Assembly (NCBI GenBank): GCA_008107755.1
Contig: VIRH01000141.1
Span: 152,113 to 216,112 of the forward strand
Source of the DNA: Rhodobacterales bacterium
GTDB taxonomy: Bacteria > Pseudomonadota > Alphaproteobacteria > Rhizobiales > Stappiaceae
Direction: 5' to 3'
DNA: 64,000 bases
The notes under the pieces were generated by a model. That model searched no databases. It was not told the origin of the DNA and worked only from the letters and a program-made list of their open reading frames with translations. Positions 8,542 to 17,970 of the stretch are shown here, one piece after another (within the stretch, counting starts at the first letter, position 1; every line of letters starts with the position of its first letter). The position numbers and the translations under genes were made by a program.

Positions 8542-10212
8542 TCAGGCGCTTTGCGTTTGCGTGTGCATCCTCTTGCGCGCCTCTTCCTCGACAAGCTCCT
8601 TCTTGGAGAGTTTGCCGACCATCGTTTTGGGCAGCTCGTCGCGGAATTCGAACTCCCTGGGGATCTCGATCGTCGAGAGATGCTGTTTCAGGAAGTCCTT
8701 CATGTCGCTCGCCGTCACGGTCTGCCCCTCCTTCAGCTTGATGAAGGCCTTGGGCGACTGACCACGATAGTCGTCCGGCACAGCGATGACGATGGTCTCA
8801 TCGACCGCCTCGCACTGGTAGATCGCCTCCTCGATGACGCGGGGATAGACATTGTAGCCCGAACACAGGATCAGATCCTTGATCCGGTCAACGAGGTAGA
8901 AGAAACCGTCCTCGTCTTCGTAGCCCACATCGCCGGTGTGCAGATAGCCGTCGGCGCAGATGGTCTCGGCCGTCGCGTCGTCGCGCTTCCAATAGCCCTT
9001 CATGACCTGCGGACCGTGGAGCAGCAATTCCCCCTTTTCGCCGCGCGGAACCTCCGACTTGCGGTCCTCGATATTGACGAAACGGGCGCTCGTTCCCGGA
9101 ACCAGGCGACCGATCGACCCTGACCGGCTGGTCCTGTCGAGCGGATTGACTGCGGCAACCGGCGAGGTTTCCGTCAGGCCGTATCCTTCTGCGAGAACGC
9201 AGCCTGTCAGTTTTTCGAAGCTCTCCTTGACCTCGACCGGAAGCGGCGCCCCACCCGAAATGCACAGCCTGATGCTCGAAAGATCGTAATTTGCGGTCAG
9301 CGGCGCGTTGTTGATGGCGGTGTAGATGGTCGGCACGCCCGGAAACAGAGTGACCTTCTTTCGTTTGACCGCATCCAGCAGGGCCTTGAGCTCGAAGCGG
9401 GGCTGCAGCACCATTTCCGCGCCCAGGATGATCGACAGGTTCTGCCCGACCGTCATTGCGAAGACGTGGAAGAAGGGCAGCACGCACAGCATTTTTTCCT
9501 GCCCCGGGACGGCCTGCTGAAAGACGCAGCGCATCTGCTCGATATTTGCCGAAAGGTTGCGGTGTGTCAGCATCGCGCCTTTGGGCACTCCGGTCGTTCC
9601 GCCGGTGTACTGCAGAACCGCGACCGTGTTCTCGGCCTCGATTTCCACCGGGTCGGGCCGCGAGCCACGCGTCTGGAGGTCGTCGAAGGGGATATGCGCC
9701 TCGTCCTTGGGAACGTCAGCCAGTTCCTTGCGCTTGAACAGGCTGAAAAGGACCTTCTTGATCGCGGGCAGGCAGAACGTCATAGGGCAGACAATGATCC
9801 GGTCCAGGACCTTCTCCTTCCGCACCCGTTCCACCTTGTCGTAGATGATCTTGAGATCCATGGTCACCATGATGCGCACATCCGCATCCCGTGCCTGGAA
9901 GGCAAGCTCGCGCTCCACATAGAGCGGATTGAAGTTCACGACCGTTGCGCCGACCTTCAAGATCGCGAAATAGAAGATCGTATAGAAAGGGGTGTTGGGC
10001 AGGCACAGCCCGACATGAACCCCGGGGCCGACACCGATGGCCTGCAGGCCCGCCGCAGTCCTGTCGACCAGCTCGCCTATCTCGGCATAGGTCCAGACCT
10101 TGCCCATGAAATCGGCTGCAGGCCGCGAGCCGAATTCGGCCACGCTGTCTTCAAGATATTCGTGCACCGGACGGGGCCTGAAAGCCGCGTTCCACTCCTC
10201 CGCAGTCGCCAT
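8542..10212 (-). CDS. fadD: Long-chain fatty acid-CoA ligase-like AMP-forming enzyme
   Basis: 556 residues from the chosen start. The P-loop-like AMP-binding motif YTGGTTGVPKGAMLTH, the adenylation motif GYGLTETSPV, and the hinge/C-terminal motifs DGYLHTGDVG and DRIKDLILCSGYNVYP are all intact. It activates carboxylic acids with ATP and transfers them to CoA; the overall layout suits fatty acids. The frame runs on to 10356, but MATAEEWNAAFRP at 10212 has GAGGAG seven bases upstream and aligns better with a typical N-terminus. An alternative ATG at 10251 also has AAGGG nearby. The nearest gene upstream, the AAA ATPase, is on the same strand about 290 bp away. Confidence 0.87.
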   Translation of the reverse strand: MATAEEWNAAFRPRPVHEYLEDSVAEFGSRPAADFMGKVWTYAEIGELVDRTAAGLQAIGVGPGVHVGLCLPNTPFYTIFYFAILKVGATVVNFNPLYVERELAFQARDADVRIMVTMDLKIIYDKVERVRKEKVLDRIIVCPMTFCLPAIKKVLFSLFKRKELADVPKDEAHIPFDDLQTRGSRPDPVEIEAENTVAVLQYTGGTTGVPKGAMLTHRNLSANIEQMRCVFQQAVPGQEKMLCVLPFFHVFAMTVGQNLSIILGAEMVLQPRFELKALLDAVKRKKVTLFPGVPTIYTAINNAPLTANYDLSSIRLCISGGAPLPVEVKESFEKLTGCVLAEGYGLTETSPVAAVNPLDRTSRSGSIGRLVPGTSARFVNIEDRKSEVPRGEKGELLLHGPQVMKGYWKRDDATAETICADGYLHTGDVGYEDEDGFFYLVDRIKDLILCSGYNVYPRVIEEAIYQCEAVDETIVIAVPDDYRGQSPKAFIKLKEGQTVTASDMKDFLKQHLSTIEIPREFEFRDELPKTMVGKLSKKELVEEEARKRMHTQTQSA

Positions 10213-10499
10213 AGCGTTCTCCTCGGCGTCGTTATCGCACCCTGCGCTCATCCGGTTCCCTTTCCCGATCGTCCGCAAACACAAGGTTTTCAGACGATTT
10301 CCTCCCGGGGACCGATGCGCGCATGAAGCGTCACCTCTTTGGGTTACATCTGACATGACGCAACCTTCCGTTCACGTCAACTCGCGACGTAACGACACCT
10401 TCCCGCTTTTTTTGCCAGCTGATCATGAGACACGAGATGGTGTTGCCGCACATTTTCTCAATATAAATGGCAATTCAGACGCTTATCGGGCAGCTGCCG

Positions 10500-11657
10500 T
10501 CATCGCTTCGGCCAGGCCCAGCGCGGCGCGTCCATGTCGTCCACCACGGTCTCCCCAAGTTCCTTTCTCAGGTTGTAGCGCATGCATCCGGGCGCGCCGG
10601 ACAACGCGTCGACCAGTTCGGCCGCGTGGGAAACAACGATCACCTGCGTCTCCTCCGCAGCCTTTGCAATCAGCCGTGCCAATGGCTCCAGAAGCTCCGG
10701 ATGGAGGCTCGTTTCCGGTTCGTTGAGCACCACCAGCGGCGCGGGCCGGGGCGACAGAAGTGCTGCCGCCAGCAGAAGATAGCGCAGCGTGCCATCGGAC
10801 AGTTCCGCAGCGCGCAGTGGTCGAAGCAATCCCTTTTGCTGCATCAGCAACTCGAAATAGCCGTCAGTGACCACGATCCGGATCGAGGCACCGGGAAACG
10901 CGTCATCAATGGCTTCCTCAAGCGCGCGCTCGTCTCCAATCTCGAGAATCGTCTGAAGAGCGGCCGCCAGATCGCTGCCATCGCCGGACAGAACCGGCGT
11001 GCGTGTGCCAATCTTCGGCGATCGCGACGGCGCATCCCGATCAGTGCGCAGATGATCATAGAAACGCCAGGCGCGCATGCGCTCACGCATCACCAGCAGT
11101 TCCAGCCCGTCTTTCGGATCGGCCGCATGCGTCATCATGCTGTCGAAGCGCGCAAGGCTCTGCATGACGGGGATGCGCTGACCCTGTGCATTGAGAACCC
11201 GTACGGTTGGTCCGTTGCGGCCGGCGATCTCGTTCGACCGCGAGAGGCTTTCCCCCGCCCAGAGCGCTTCAGCCTTGATTTCCGGGTCCATCGCAAAGAA
11301 CGACTCGCCCGCGTCCGCCGGCAGGCCCAGATCGATGGCATAGCCGTAATCCTCGTCGGCGAAACCGAGCTTCAGGCTGACCACGGATTTTCGCAAGGTG
11401 CCCTGCACCGGCACCTCGCCGCGCTTCATGCTCCGCGAAAAAGCCTCCGGTCCGGCCCAGAGGGTCGATTGCAGTCCGCCTTCTGCCGCCAGAGACGCGA
11501 TCGCCCTGCCCTGCGCCACCTCCGCCAGCAGGCGTATCGACCGGTAAAGGCTCGACTTGCCACTACCATTGGCACCGGTGACGAGCGTGATCCGGTCGAG
11601 AGGCAGAACCAGATCGCGCAAGGATCTGTAACCTGAAACGGCAAGAGTGAGGATCAT
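10500..11657 (-). CDS. RecF/COG4637-like AAA-family ATPase
   Basis: 385 residues. It begins with a RecF/SMC-type N-terminus (LAVSGYRSLRDLVLPL), then Walker A GANGSGKSS, an ABC-like signature LSDGTLRYL, Walker B LVVLNEPETSLH and the H-loop VIVVSHAAEL. Head domains of this kind bind DNA or act as nucleases or transport accessories; many stand alone as here, with no fused TOPRIM nuclease and no partner gene next door. No defence partner (PtuB, GajB or similar) is adjacent, so I do not call it a defence gene. ATG at 11657 has a poor SD. Confidence 0.75.
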   Translation of the reverse strand: MILTLAVSGYRSLRDLVLPLDRITLVTGANGSGKSSLYRSIRLLAEVAQGRAIASLAAEGGLQSTLWAGPEAFSRSMKRGEVPVQGTLRKSVVSLKLGFADEDYGYAIDLGLPADAGESFFAMDPEIKAEALWAGESLSRSNEIAGRNGPTVRVLNAQGQRIPVMQSLARFDSMMTHAADPKDGLELLVMRERMRAWRFYDHLRTDRDAPSRSPKIGTRTPVLSGDGSDLAAALQTILEIGDERALEEAIDDAFPGASIRIVVTDGYFELLMQQKGLLRPLRAAELSDGTLRYLLLAAALLSPRPAPLVVLNEPETSLHPELLEPLARLIAKAAEETQVIVVSHAAELVDALSGAPGCMRYNLRKELGETVVDDMDAPRWAWPKR

Positions 11658-11740
11658 GTCGTCCAGCGTCCAATGACTTGCGCCCGCGCCAAAACTGAGA
11701 TTACTTCTCCTGGTAGAATTGCCAAGAGAAGGACACGGAA

Positions 11741-12283
11741 GTGTTTCATCCGAAAGATGCCGCCGAAGACACCCACGCAGTCAACCTCGCCATCCTGTTT
11801 TTCGCAGCCTTTGCCATCGGGCTGTCAATCTACTTTCATCATGACAGCGGGCTCAAGTATTGGCTGTTGAAAGCGTTTGGCGAATCCGGTCCCGGCAGAA
11901 CGCTGGTCATCATCGATGACACACCCGATGGCGACAAGGCGGCAGCGCACTATCGGTCCGATCCGAGAAATACCCTCAAGAACATGGCCGCATGGGCCAA
12001 TGAGAGAATATTGGTCGAATTCCAGCCGGCCGAGGGACCTGCCGAGGTTGTCGCCTTCAGGATGCAACCGTCAGAACTCATCCGGGAGACGGACGGCGCG
12101 CTGCTGGTCACTTACCTGCCCCTCAACCCGAGAATAGCCTACCCCACCCATAGTCTGGCCAAATTCAGGCTCGACAGCCAGATCCTCTTGTGGAGCCTCG
12201 TCATCGGCTGCATCGTTCTGGTTCTGGCATGGCGTTCCGCACGCAAATGGCGCAGGTTCAGAACGGGCATGCGTCAGTACTGA
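11741..12283 (+). CDS. Hypothetical protein with two membrane segments
   Basis: 180 residues, no family recognised. A hydrophobic segment at about residues 14-31 and a second near 147-164 flank a roughly 115-residue hydrophilic middle, followed by a basic tail (RSARKWRRF). This suggests an inner-membrane protein with a middle domain that is probably periplasmic. GTG at 11741 is chosen because AAGGA lies seven bases upstream. It is divergent from the ATPase gene and converges on adenine deaminase with an 11-bp gap. Confidence 0.6.
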   Translation: MFHPKDAAEDTHAVNLAILFFAAFAIGLSIYFHHDSGLKYWLLKAFGESGPGRTLVIIDDTPDGDKAAAHYRSDPRNTLKNMAAWANERILVEFQPAEGPAEVVAFRMQPSELIRETDGALLVTYLPLNPRIAYPTHSLAKFRLDSQILLWSLVIGCIVLVLAWRSARKWRRFRTGMRQY

Positions 12284-12294
12284 GAAGCCGCCTG

Positions 12295-14016
12295 TCAGCT
12301 CCCCTGGTCCACCAGTTCGAACTTGTTGACGTCGAAGACGCCGAAATCGGTGATCTTCAGATGCGGGATCACCGGCAGCGGCAGGAAGGCGACCTGGAGG
12401 AACGGTTCGGCAAGTGTGCAGCCCAGCGCCTTTGCCTCTGCCCGAAGTTTCTCCAGAGACGTCTTCACGCTTTCGAACGACTCCAGGCTCATCAGACCGG
12501 CGAGCGGCAAGGCAAGCTCCGCCTTGACACCGTCCGCGTCCGCGACGGCAAAACCGCCCTTCATCTCGATCACCCGGTTGACCGCATGCGCCATGGCTTC
12601 CTCATCCGCGCCAACCACGCAGATGTTGTGACTGTCATGGCCGACGGAGGATGCAATCGCGCCTTTCTTCATGCCGAAGCCGTTGACGAAGCCGAGACCG
12701 ATATTGCCCGTGCCCTTGTGCCGTTCCACGACAGCAACCTTGAGCACATCCTGATCCAGATCGGCCAGGGTCTTTCCGCCGGTTACGGGCAGGGTCCGTT
12801 TCAGATGCTCGGTGATGATCCTGCCCGGAACGACACCAATGACGTCCGCCTCGCTGTTGCGAGCCGGAATATCGAACTTCGCCGCCGTCACGGGACCTAC
12901 CTTGACACTGTCCAGCCCCACCGGCTCGACTGCTCCCCGACGTGCAAAGGCCTCGTCATTTGCCAGAACGCCTCCGCAGATCACGTCCTTGACGCGGCAT
13001 TCTGAAAAATCACTCAGGAGCACGATATCCGCGCGCCGGCCCGGCGCGATGATGCCCCGGTCCTTCAGCCCGAAGGCATTGGCGGCAGACCAGCTTGCGG
13101 CCCGATAGGCATCAAGCGGCCGCCGACCCTTGGCGATCAGCCGCCGGATCATGCTGTCCAGATGCCCCTCCTCGGCGATGTCGAGCGGGTTGCGGTCGTC
13201 CGTGCACAGGGCGACGAAGGCGGAGACGTCCGGTGTCAGGATCGGAGCGAGCGCATCCAGATCCTTGGAGACCGAGCCTTCCCGCATCAGGATGACCATG
13301 CCCTTCGACAGTTTTTCCAGAGCCTCTTCCGCGCTTGTCGCTTCATGGTCCGTCCGGATCGCGGCTGACAGATAGCCGTTGAGCGCAACCCCGCTCAGAA
13401 GCGGAGCGTGGCCGTCGATATGACCGTCCTGAAAGGCCGCGAGCTTCGCCAGCACCTTCGGATCCCGTGCCAGGACACCGGGAAAGTTCATGAATTCCGC
13501 AAGGCCGATCACGTTCGGATGGCCGCGAAACGGAAGCAGGTCTTCAATTTCAAGGCATGCACCCGCGGTCTCGAATGCGGTCGCCGGGACGCAGGACGAC
13601 AGGTTGACCTTCAGGTCCATGACCGTTTCCAGCGAGCTGTCCAGGAAATACCGGATGCCCTCCGCGCCGAGCACGTTGGCAATTTCATGCGGGTCGCAAA
13701 TCGCGGTGGTGACACCGCAGGGCAGAACACAGCGGTCAAATTCGAATGGCGTGACGAGAGACGATTCGACATGAAGATGCGTGTCGATGAAGCCCGGCAC
13801 GGCCGTCAGGCCGGTTCCATCCAGTTCGACCTCGCCGTCATACTCGCCATATGTCCCGACGATCCTGTCGCCGACGACGGCGATGTCGGTCGACACCATG
13901 GAGCCGTCCATCACGTTGAAGAGGCTGCAGTTCTTGACCACAAGATCCGCCGGGCGCTCGCCCGCGCCTGCCGCTATCGCCCGTTCCAGAAAAGCTTCGT
14001 CATGCTTGACCGGCAT
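12295..14016 (-). CDS. ade: Adenine deaminase
   Basis: 573 residues, normal for the bacterial Ade family. The amidohydrolase metal site is visible in GFIDTHLHVESS, and the C-terminal adenine deaminase domain has SSVGHDSHNICVVG followed by NRVIEMKGGFAV. The enzyme converts adenine to hypoxanthine for purine salvage and uses Mn or Fe in the active site. ATG at 14016 has AGGAG upstream. The gene is monocistronic on the minus strand and faces away from the frc locus; its promoter shares the 428-bp region with frcR. Assignment is secure. Confidence 0.93.
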   Translation of the reverse strand: MPVKHDEAFLERAIAAGAGERPADLVVKNCSLFNVMDGSMVSTDIAVVGDRIVGTYGEYDGEVELDGTGLTAVPGFIDTHLHVESSLVTPFEFDRCVLPCGVTTAICDPHEIANVLGAEGIRYFLDSSLETVMDLKVNLSSCVPATAFETAGACLEIEDLLPFRGHPNVIGLAEFMNFPGVLARDPKVLAKLAAFQDGHIDGHAPLLSGVALNGYLSAAIRTDHEATSAEEALEKLSKGMVILMREGSVSKDLDALAPILTPDVSAFVALCTDDRNPLDIAEEGHLDSMIRRLIAKGRRPLDAYRAASWSAANAFGLKDRGIIAPGRRADIVLLSDFSECRVKDVICGGVLANDEAFARRGAVEPVGLDSVKVGPVTAAKFDIPARNSEADVIGVVPGRIITEHLKRTLPVTGGKTLADLDQDVLKVAVVERHKGTGNIGLGFVNGFGMKKGAIASSVGHDSHNICVVGADEEAMAHAVNRVIEMKGGFAVADADGVKAELALPLAGLMSLESFESVKTSLEKLRAEAKALGCTLAEPFLQVAFLPLPVIPHLKITDFGVFDVNKFELVDQGS

Positions 14017-14235
14017 GTGCCATCACTCCTGTTTGTTTTGTCGGACAATACAGACCGTTTCGCCGAGCGCAAAAGTGGAAACGCAAATATCGGTGCACGG
14101 AGCGCCTCCCTGGAGAGAAAGCGCCCTCGACACGGCGCGCGCGTGACCCGGCAGACGTCGAATCGCGTCACGTCGAAAGACGCCCGATTCCCGGCGCCGG
14201 AAAAACTTGTGTTTCAGGACGATCACGTTAAATTA

Positions 14236-14248
14236 TGACGTAACGTCA
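14236..14248. promoter_or_regulatory. Short palindrome TGACGTAACGTCA, possible operator
   Basis: Arms TGACGT and ACGTCA flank a single A in the ade-frcR intergenic region, about 220 bp upstream of ade and 197 bp upstream of frcR. Its symmetry and AT-rich surroundings suggest a protein-binding site, but the binding factor is unknown. Confidence 0.35.
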
Positions 14249-14343
14249 TTTTCTTCGCGGAGGATGACAACGATTTTGTGTAAGTCGTTCAAAACCTTAC
14301 CGCATGACAGCGTAATTTCTCCGCGTCGAGCAAGCGAATACAG

Positions 14344-14372
14344 TTGACACAGCGTCCGTCCCGACAAATAAT
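14344..14372 (+). promoter_or_regulatory. Predicted sigma-70 promoter of frcR
   Basis: TTGACA at 14344-14349 and AATAAT at 14367-14372 are separated by 17 bases, near the housekeeping consensus. The predicted start at about 14379 leaves a leader of about 65 bases before the GTG start of the regulator. Confidence 0.55.
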
Positions 14373-14444
14373 TTCATCAACAATAATTATTATGAAGCCG
14401 CCAAAAACCAACAATCCGGCGGCCGGAAGTGGAGGAGGAGGACT

Positions 14445-15767
14445 GTGGTGGAACCCCGCACAAGCGGCCGTGGGTCGAATTCGGCTCAACTGCGCAGGTA
14501 CAATGAGCGCATTGTCCTGCAAATCCTCCGTCGGGCCGGCGAAGCGTCCAAGGCGGAACTCGCCCGCGCTGTTCAGCTGACCAACGCGGCGATCGGCGCA
14601 ATCATTCAGGATCTCATTCAGGAAGGGCTGATCGTCGAGGCCGGAAAGCGGCATGACGGCAGCAGGGGCCAGCCCGCCACGATCCTTCGCCTCGCCTCCC
14701 ACGGAGCGTTTTCCTTCGGCGTTCGGCTCGATCGGACGAATATGGAAACCGTTCTGATGGATTTTTCCGGAGCCATCATCGGCCGACGCCTGCACGACAT
14801 GATCCTGCCTGCACCCGAACGGGCTCTGGAAATCCTGAAGGAGGATCTGGAAGCGTTACGCGGTTATCTGAGTGCGGAAGACCTGTCCCGGATTACTGGC
14901 ATCGGTCTGGCACAGCCGTTCAATCTGGGCGCATGGCTGCACCAGCTCGGCCTTCCGGAGGCGGATTTCCGCAAGTGGGACGATTTCGACCTGCGCGAAG
15001 CGCTGCAGGAGGAGACCGGTCTGCCGGTCTTCAGCGAGAACGACGGCACGGCCGCCGCGGTTGCCGAGCTTTTCTATGGCCTCGGCCGCCAGAACGACAA
15101 TTTTCTCTACCTCTTTCTTGGCCCCGCCATTGGTGGCGGCCTCGTGCTGAAGGGGGACGTGATCCGCGGCGTCTCCGGCAACGCAGCCGATGTCGCCATG
15201 ATACCGGTCCCGCCAAGCAATCTCCGGACGGCCCCCGTATCCGGCAAGACCTGGGATCTCATGCTCACCCGGGCGTCCCTCGTGGCGTTGGGTCGCCATC
15301 TGTCGCCCGAGAACTTTTCAGAATTGCGCAGAAAGGACCTTCTGGAGGCCGTCGAAAAGGACGATCCGCTTTTTCGGGAATGGCTGGACGATTGCGCCGA
15401 AGCTCTCGCTCTCGGGCTGCGCTCGGCCTATGCCCTCCTCGACATGCCGCTCGTCGTCATCGACAGCGATATTGGCGGGCCGTTCTCCCTGATGTTCTCA
15501 GACGCGCTCAAGAAGGCCGTCGCTGACGCCGCGCCGGAACAGCGACCGTCGCCGGATATCAAGATCGGCAGTTTTGGTCAGGACGCCGGCGCGATCGGCG
15601 CAGCGAGCCTGCCGCAATTCTTCAACTTCTCGCCGAGGGCGACGATCCTCACAGGCGGGAAAGACCTGGGACCTGCCGGAGCTGGCGCATCGGAGGACAA
15701 CGCCGGCTTTCCGGCCCGGGCAGCACGGTTGGGGTCTCATCTGGCCACACCCAGCCGTCATGATTAA
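14445..15767 (+). CDS. frcR: ROK-family transcriptional regulator, FrcR-like
   Basis: 440 residues. An N-terminal winged helix (about residues 18-75, ELARAVQLTNAAIGAII) precedes a ROK kinase-like domain (from about residue 90). The glucokinase-type ATP and zinc signatures are degenerate, as expected of a regulator rather than a sugar kinase. The order ROK regulator-binding protein-permease-ATPase-sugar kinase is that of the Sinorhizobium meliloti frcRBCAK fructose locus. GTG at 14445 follows GGAGGAGGAG. The next gene starts 24 bp downstream, so it probably leads the operon. The fructose ligand is inferred from synteny. Confidence 0.82.
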   Translation: MVEPRTSGRGSNSAQLRRYNERIVLQILRRAGEASKAELARAVQLTNAAIGAIIQDLIQEGLIVEAGKRHDGSRGQPATILRLASHGAFSFGVRLDRTNMETVLMDFSGAIIGRRLHDMILPAPERALEILKEDLEALRGYLSAEDLSRITGIGLAQPFNLGAWLHQLGLPEADFRKWDDFDLREALQEETGLPVFSENDGTAAAVAELFYGLGRQNDNFLYLFLGPAIGGGLVLKGDVIRGVSGNAADVAMIPVPPSNLRTAPVSGKTWDLMLTRASLVALGRHLSPENFSELRRKDLLEAVEKDDPLFREWLDDCAEALALGLRSAYALLDMPLVVIDSDIGGPFSLMFSDALKKAVADAAPEQRPSPDIKIGSFGQDAGAIGAASLPQFFNFSPRATILTGGKDLGPAGAGASEDNAGFPARAARLGSHLATPSRHD

Positions 15768-15791
15768 GCAAGGCCAGGGAGGAAAAAACGA

Positions 15792-16808
15792 ATGATCCGC
15801 AAACTACTCGCAACCTGCTCCGTCTTCGCCGCCATGGCCGCCGTACCTGCGGCGGCGGCAGATATCTCCGCCTGCCTGATCACGAAGACAGACACCAACC
15901 CGTTCTTCGTGAAGATGAAGGAAGGCGCGACCGCCAAGGCCAAGGAGCTCGGCATCGAACTGAAATCCTTCGCCGGCAAGATCGATGGCGACCATGAAAC
16001 CCAGGTCGCGGCCATCGAAACCTGCATCGCCGATGGAGCCAAGGGCATCCTGCTGACAGCATCGGACACGTCTTCCATCGTGCCGGCGGTCAAGCAGGCC
16101 CGCGACAACGGCATTCTCGTCATCGCCCTCGACACGCCGTTGAACCCCATCGACGCCGCCGACGCGACCTTCGCGACCGACAATTTCAAGGCTGGTGAAC
16201 TGATCGGCCAGTGGGCCGCCGCCACGCTCGGCGACGAGGCCGACAATGCCAAGATCGCAATGCTCGACCTTGCCATCAGCCAGCCGACCGTCGGCGTGCT
16301 GCGTGATCAGGGCTTCCTCCAGGGCTTCGGCATCGAACTCAACGATCCGAAGAAGTGGGGAGACGAGGACGACCCGCGTATCGTCGGCAACGACGTCACG
16401 CAGGGCAATGAGGAAGGCGGTCGCCGGGCGATGGAGAACCTTCTGGCCAAGGATCCGATGATCAACGTCGTCTATACGATCAACGAACCCGCCGCTGCCG
16501 GCGCCTATGAGGCGCTGAAATCGATCGGGCGCGAAAATGACGTGCTGATCGTTTCCGTCGACGGCGGCTGCCCCGGCGTCCAGAACGTCAAGGACGGCGT
16601 CATCGGCGCAACCTCGCAGCAATATCCCCTGCTGATGGCATCGCTCGGCATCGAGGCGATCAAGGAGTGGGCCGACAACGGCAAGAAGCCGGAGCCGACC
16701 GAAGGCAAGGACTTCTTCGACACCGGTGTCGCGCTCGTGACGGACAAACCCGTCGATGGCGTGGACTCGATCGACACCGCAAAAGGCACCGATCTCTGCT
16801 GGGGCTGA
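15792..16808 (+). CDS. frcB: Fructose-type sugar ABC transporter, periplasmic binding protein
   Basis: 338 residues. A signal peptide of about 23 residues (MIRKLLATCSVFAAMAAVPA, cleaved after AAA) leads into a periplasmic-binding-protein type I fold of the ribose/fructose family (DISACLITKTDTNPFFVKM, then TDNFKAGELIGQWAA). It captures the sugar in the periplasm for FrcC and FrcA. The SD GGGAGGA is strong. A GC-rich hairpin just after the stop may raise its transcript level over the downstream membrane genes, the usual pattern for binding proteins. Confidence 0.88.
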   Translation: MIRKLLATCSVFAAMAAVPAAAADISACLITKTDTNPFFVKMKEGATAKAKELGIELKSFAGKIDGDHETQVAAIETCIADGAKGILLTASDTSSIVPAVKQARDNGILVIALDTPLNPIDAADATFATDNFKAGELIGQWAAATLGDEADNAKIAMLDLAISQPTVGVLRDQGFLQGFGIELNDPKKWGDEDDPRIVGNDVTQGNEEGGRRAMENLLAKDPMINVVYTINEPAAAGAYEALKSIGRENDVLIVSVDGGCPGVQNVKDGVIGATSQQYPLLMASLGIEAIKEWADNGKKPEPTEGKDFFDTGVALVTDKPVDGVDSIDTAKGTDLCWG

Positions 16809-16833
16809 TCCCCGATAAATCTGCGCAAAAGGC

Positions 16834-16857
16834 AAGGGGCGGCTCGGTCCGCCCCTT
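16834..16857 (+). terminator. Intra-operon hairpin between frcB and frcC
   Basis: A perfect 9-bp stem (AAGGGGCGG / CCGCCCCTT) with loop CTCGGT and no T tract after it. It more likely stabilises the frcB 3' end or attenuates transcription than ends it outright, since frcC begins 30 bp further on. Confidence 0.55.
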
Positions 16858-16887
16858 CCTGAAACGTCAACGAGGGACACAACCTGC

Positions 16888-17970
16888 ATGACCCCTGACA
16901 CAAAACCCGCCGCAGGGTCGGCGGACTACGAAGCATCCCTGGCCTCCGGACCCCAGACCGTCGCAGCGTTCGATGATCACGGAAACAGCCTCGGCCACCG
17001 GATCCAGCACACCCTCCACCAGACGCCGTCGCTGGTGCCCCTGATCGTTTTGGTGCTCTCCATCATCCTGTTCGGCGTTCTGCTCGGCTCCAAATTCTTC
17101 TCGCCCTTCGCGCTGACGCTGATCCTGCAGCAGGTCCAGATCGTCGGCATTGTCGCGGCGGCGCAAAGCCTCGTCATCCTGACCGCCGGCATCGACCTCT
17201 CCGTCGGCGCGATCATGGTCCTGTCATCCGTGGTGATGGGCCAGTTCACCTTTCGCTACGGCCTGCCGGTGGAGATCTCCATCGTCTGCGGCCTGCTGTG
17301 CGGCACCCTGTGTGGCTATATCAACGGCTTTCTGGTCGCCCATGTGAAACTGCCGCCCTTCATCGTGACACTCGGCATGTGGCAGATCGTGCTGGCGACC
17401 AATTTTCTCTATTCCGCCAACGAGACGATCCGCTCACAGGAAATCAGTGCCTCTGCCCCTCTGCTTCAGTTCTTCGGCAACAAGGTCAATGTCGGCGGCG
17501 CGATCTTTACCCATGGCGTCATCTTCATGGTCGTCCTGGTTCTGGTGCTGGCCTATGCGCTGCGCCAGACCGCATGGGGACGTCATGTCTATGCCATCGG
17601 CGACGATCCGGAAGCAGCGCAGCTTTCCGGTGTCCAGGTCAAGAAGGTGCAGATCTCCGTCTACATGCTGTCCGGTCTCATCTGCGCTTTCGCTGGCTGG
17701 GCGATGATCGGCCGCATCGGGTCGGTATCCCCGACGACAGGCCAGCTTGCCAACATCGAATCCATCACCGCCGTCGTGATCGGAGGCATATCGCTGTTCG
17801 GCGGTCGGGGATCTGTCCTCGGCACCCTGTTCGGCGCGCTCATCGTCGGAGTGTTCACGCTCGGCCTCCGGCTGCTGGGAGCGGACGCACAGTGGACCTA
17901 TCTCCTGATCGGACTTCTCATCATTGCGGCGGTTGCCGTCGACCAGTGGATCAGAAAGGTATCGGTATGA
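16888..17970 (+). CDS. frcC: Fructose-type sugar ABC transporter, permease
   Basis: 360 residues. After about 45 soluble residues there are eight to ten hydrophobic helices. The BPD_transp_2 signature AGIDLSVGAIMVLSSVVMGQ and the cytoplasmic loop YAIGDDPEAAQLSGV are both typical of RbsC/FrcC-type permeases. It forms the membrane channel that passes sugar from FrcB. Its stop overlaps the frcA start in ATGA (17967-17970), so the two are translationally coupled. Confidence 0.9.
   Translation: MTPDTKPAAGSADYEASLASGPQTVAAFDDHGNSLGHRIQHTLHQTPSLVPLIVLVLSIILFGVLLGSKFFSPFALTLILQQVQIVGIVAAAQSLVILTAGIDLSVGAIMVLSSVVMGQFTFRYGLPVEISIVCGLLCGTLCGYINGFLVAHVKLPPFIVTLGMWQIVLATNFLYSANETIRSQEISASAPLLQFFGNKVNVGGAIFTHGVIFMVVLVLVLAYALRQTAWGRHVYAIGDDPEAAQLSGVQVKKVQISVYMLSGLICAFAGWAMIGRIGSVSPTTGQLANIESITAVVIGGISLFGGRGSVLGTLFGALIVGVFTLGLRLLGADAQWTYLLIGLLIIAAVAVDQWIRKVSV

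Larger units (their letters stand above)
14017..14444. other. Divergent intergenic region between ade and the frc locus
   Basis: 428 bp without a gene. It serves as the upstream region of both ade (leftward) and the ROK regulator (rightward). The two clearest elements, a short palindrome near 14.24 kb and a sigma-70-like promoter near 14.35 kb, are listed separately. An AATAATTATT palindrome at 14382-14391 lies just after the predicted transcription start and could be an operator. Confidence 0.6.

Noticed and set aside
10500..11657. A defence-system ATPase (Septu, Gabija or similar)
   Set aside because: No partner nuclease or other defence gene is adjacent, and lone RecF/COG4637-type ATPases are common in ordinary chromosomes.
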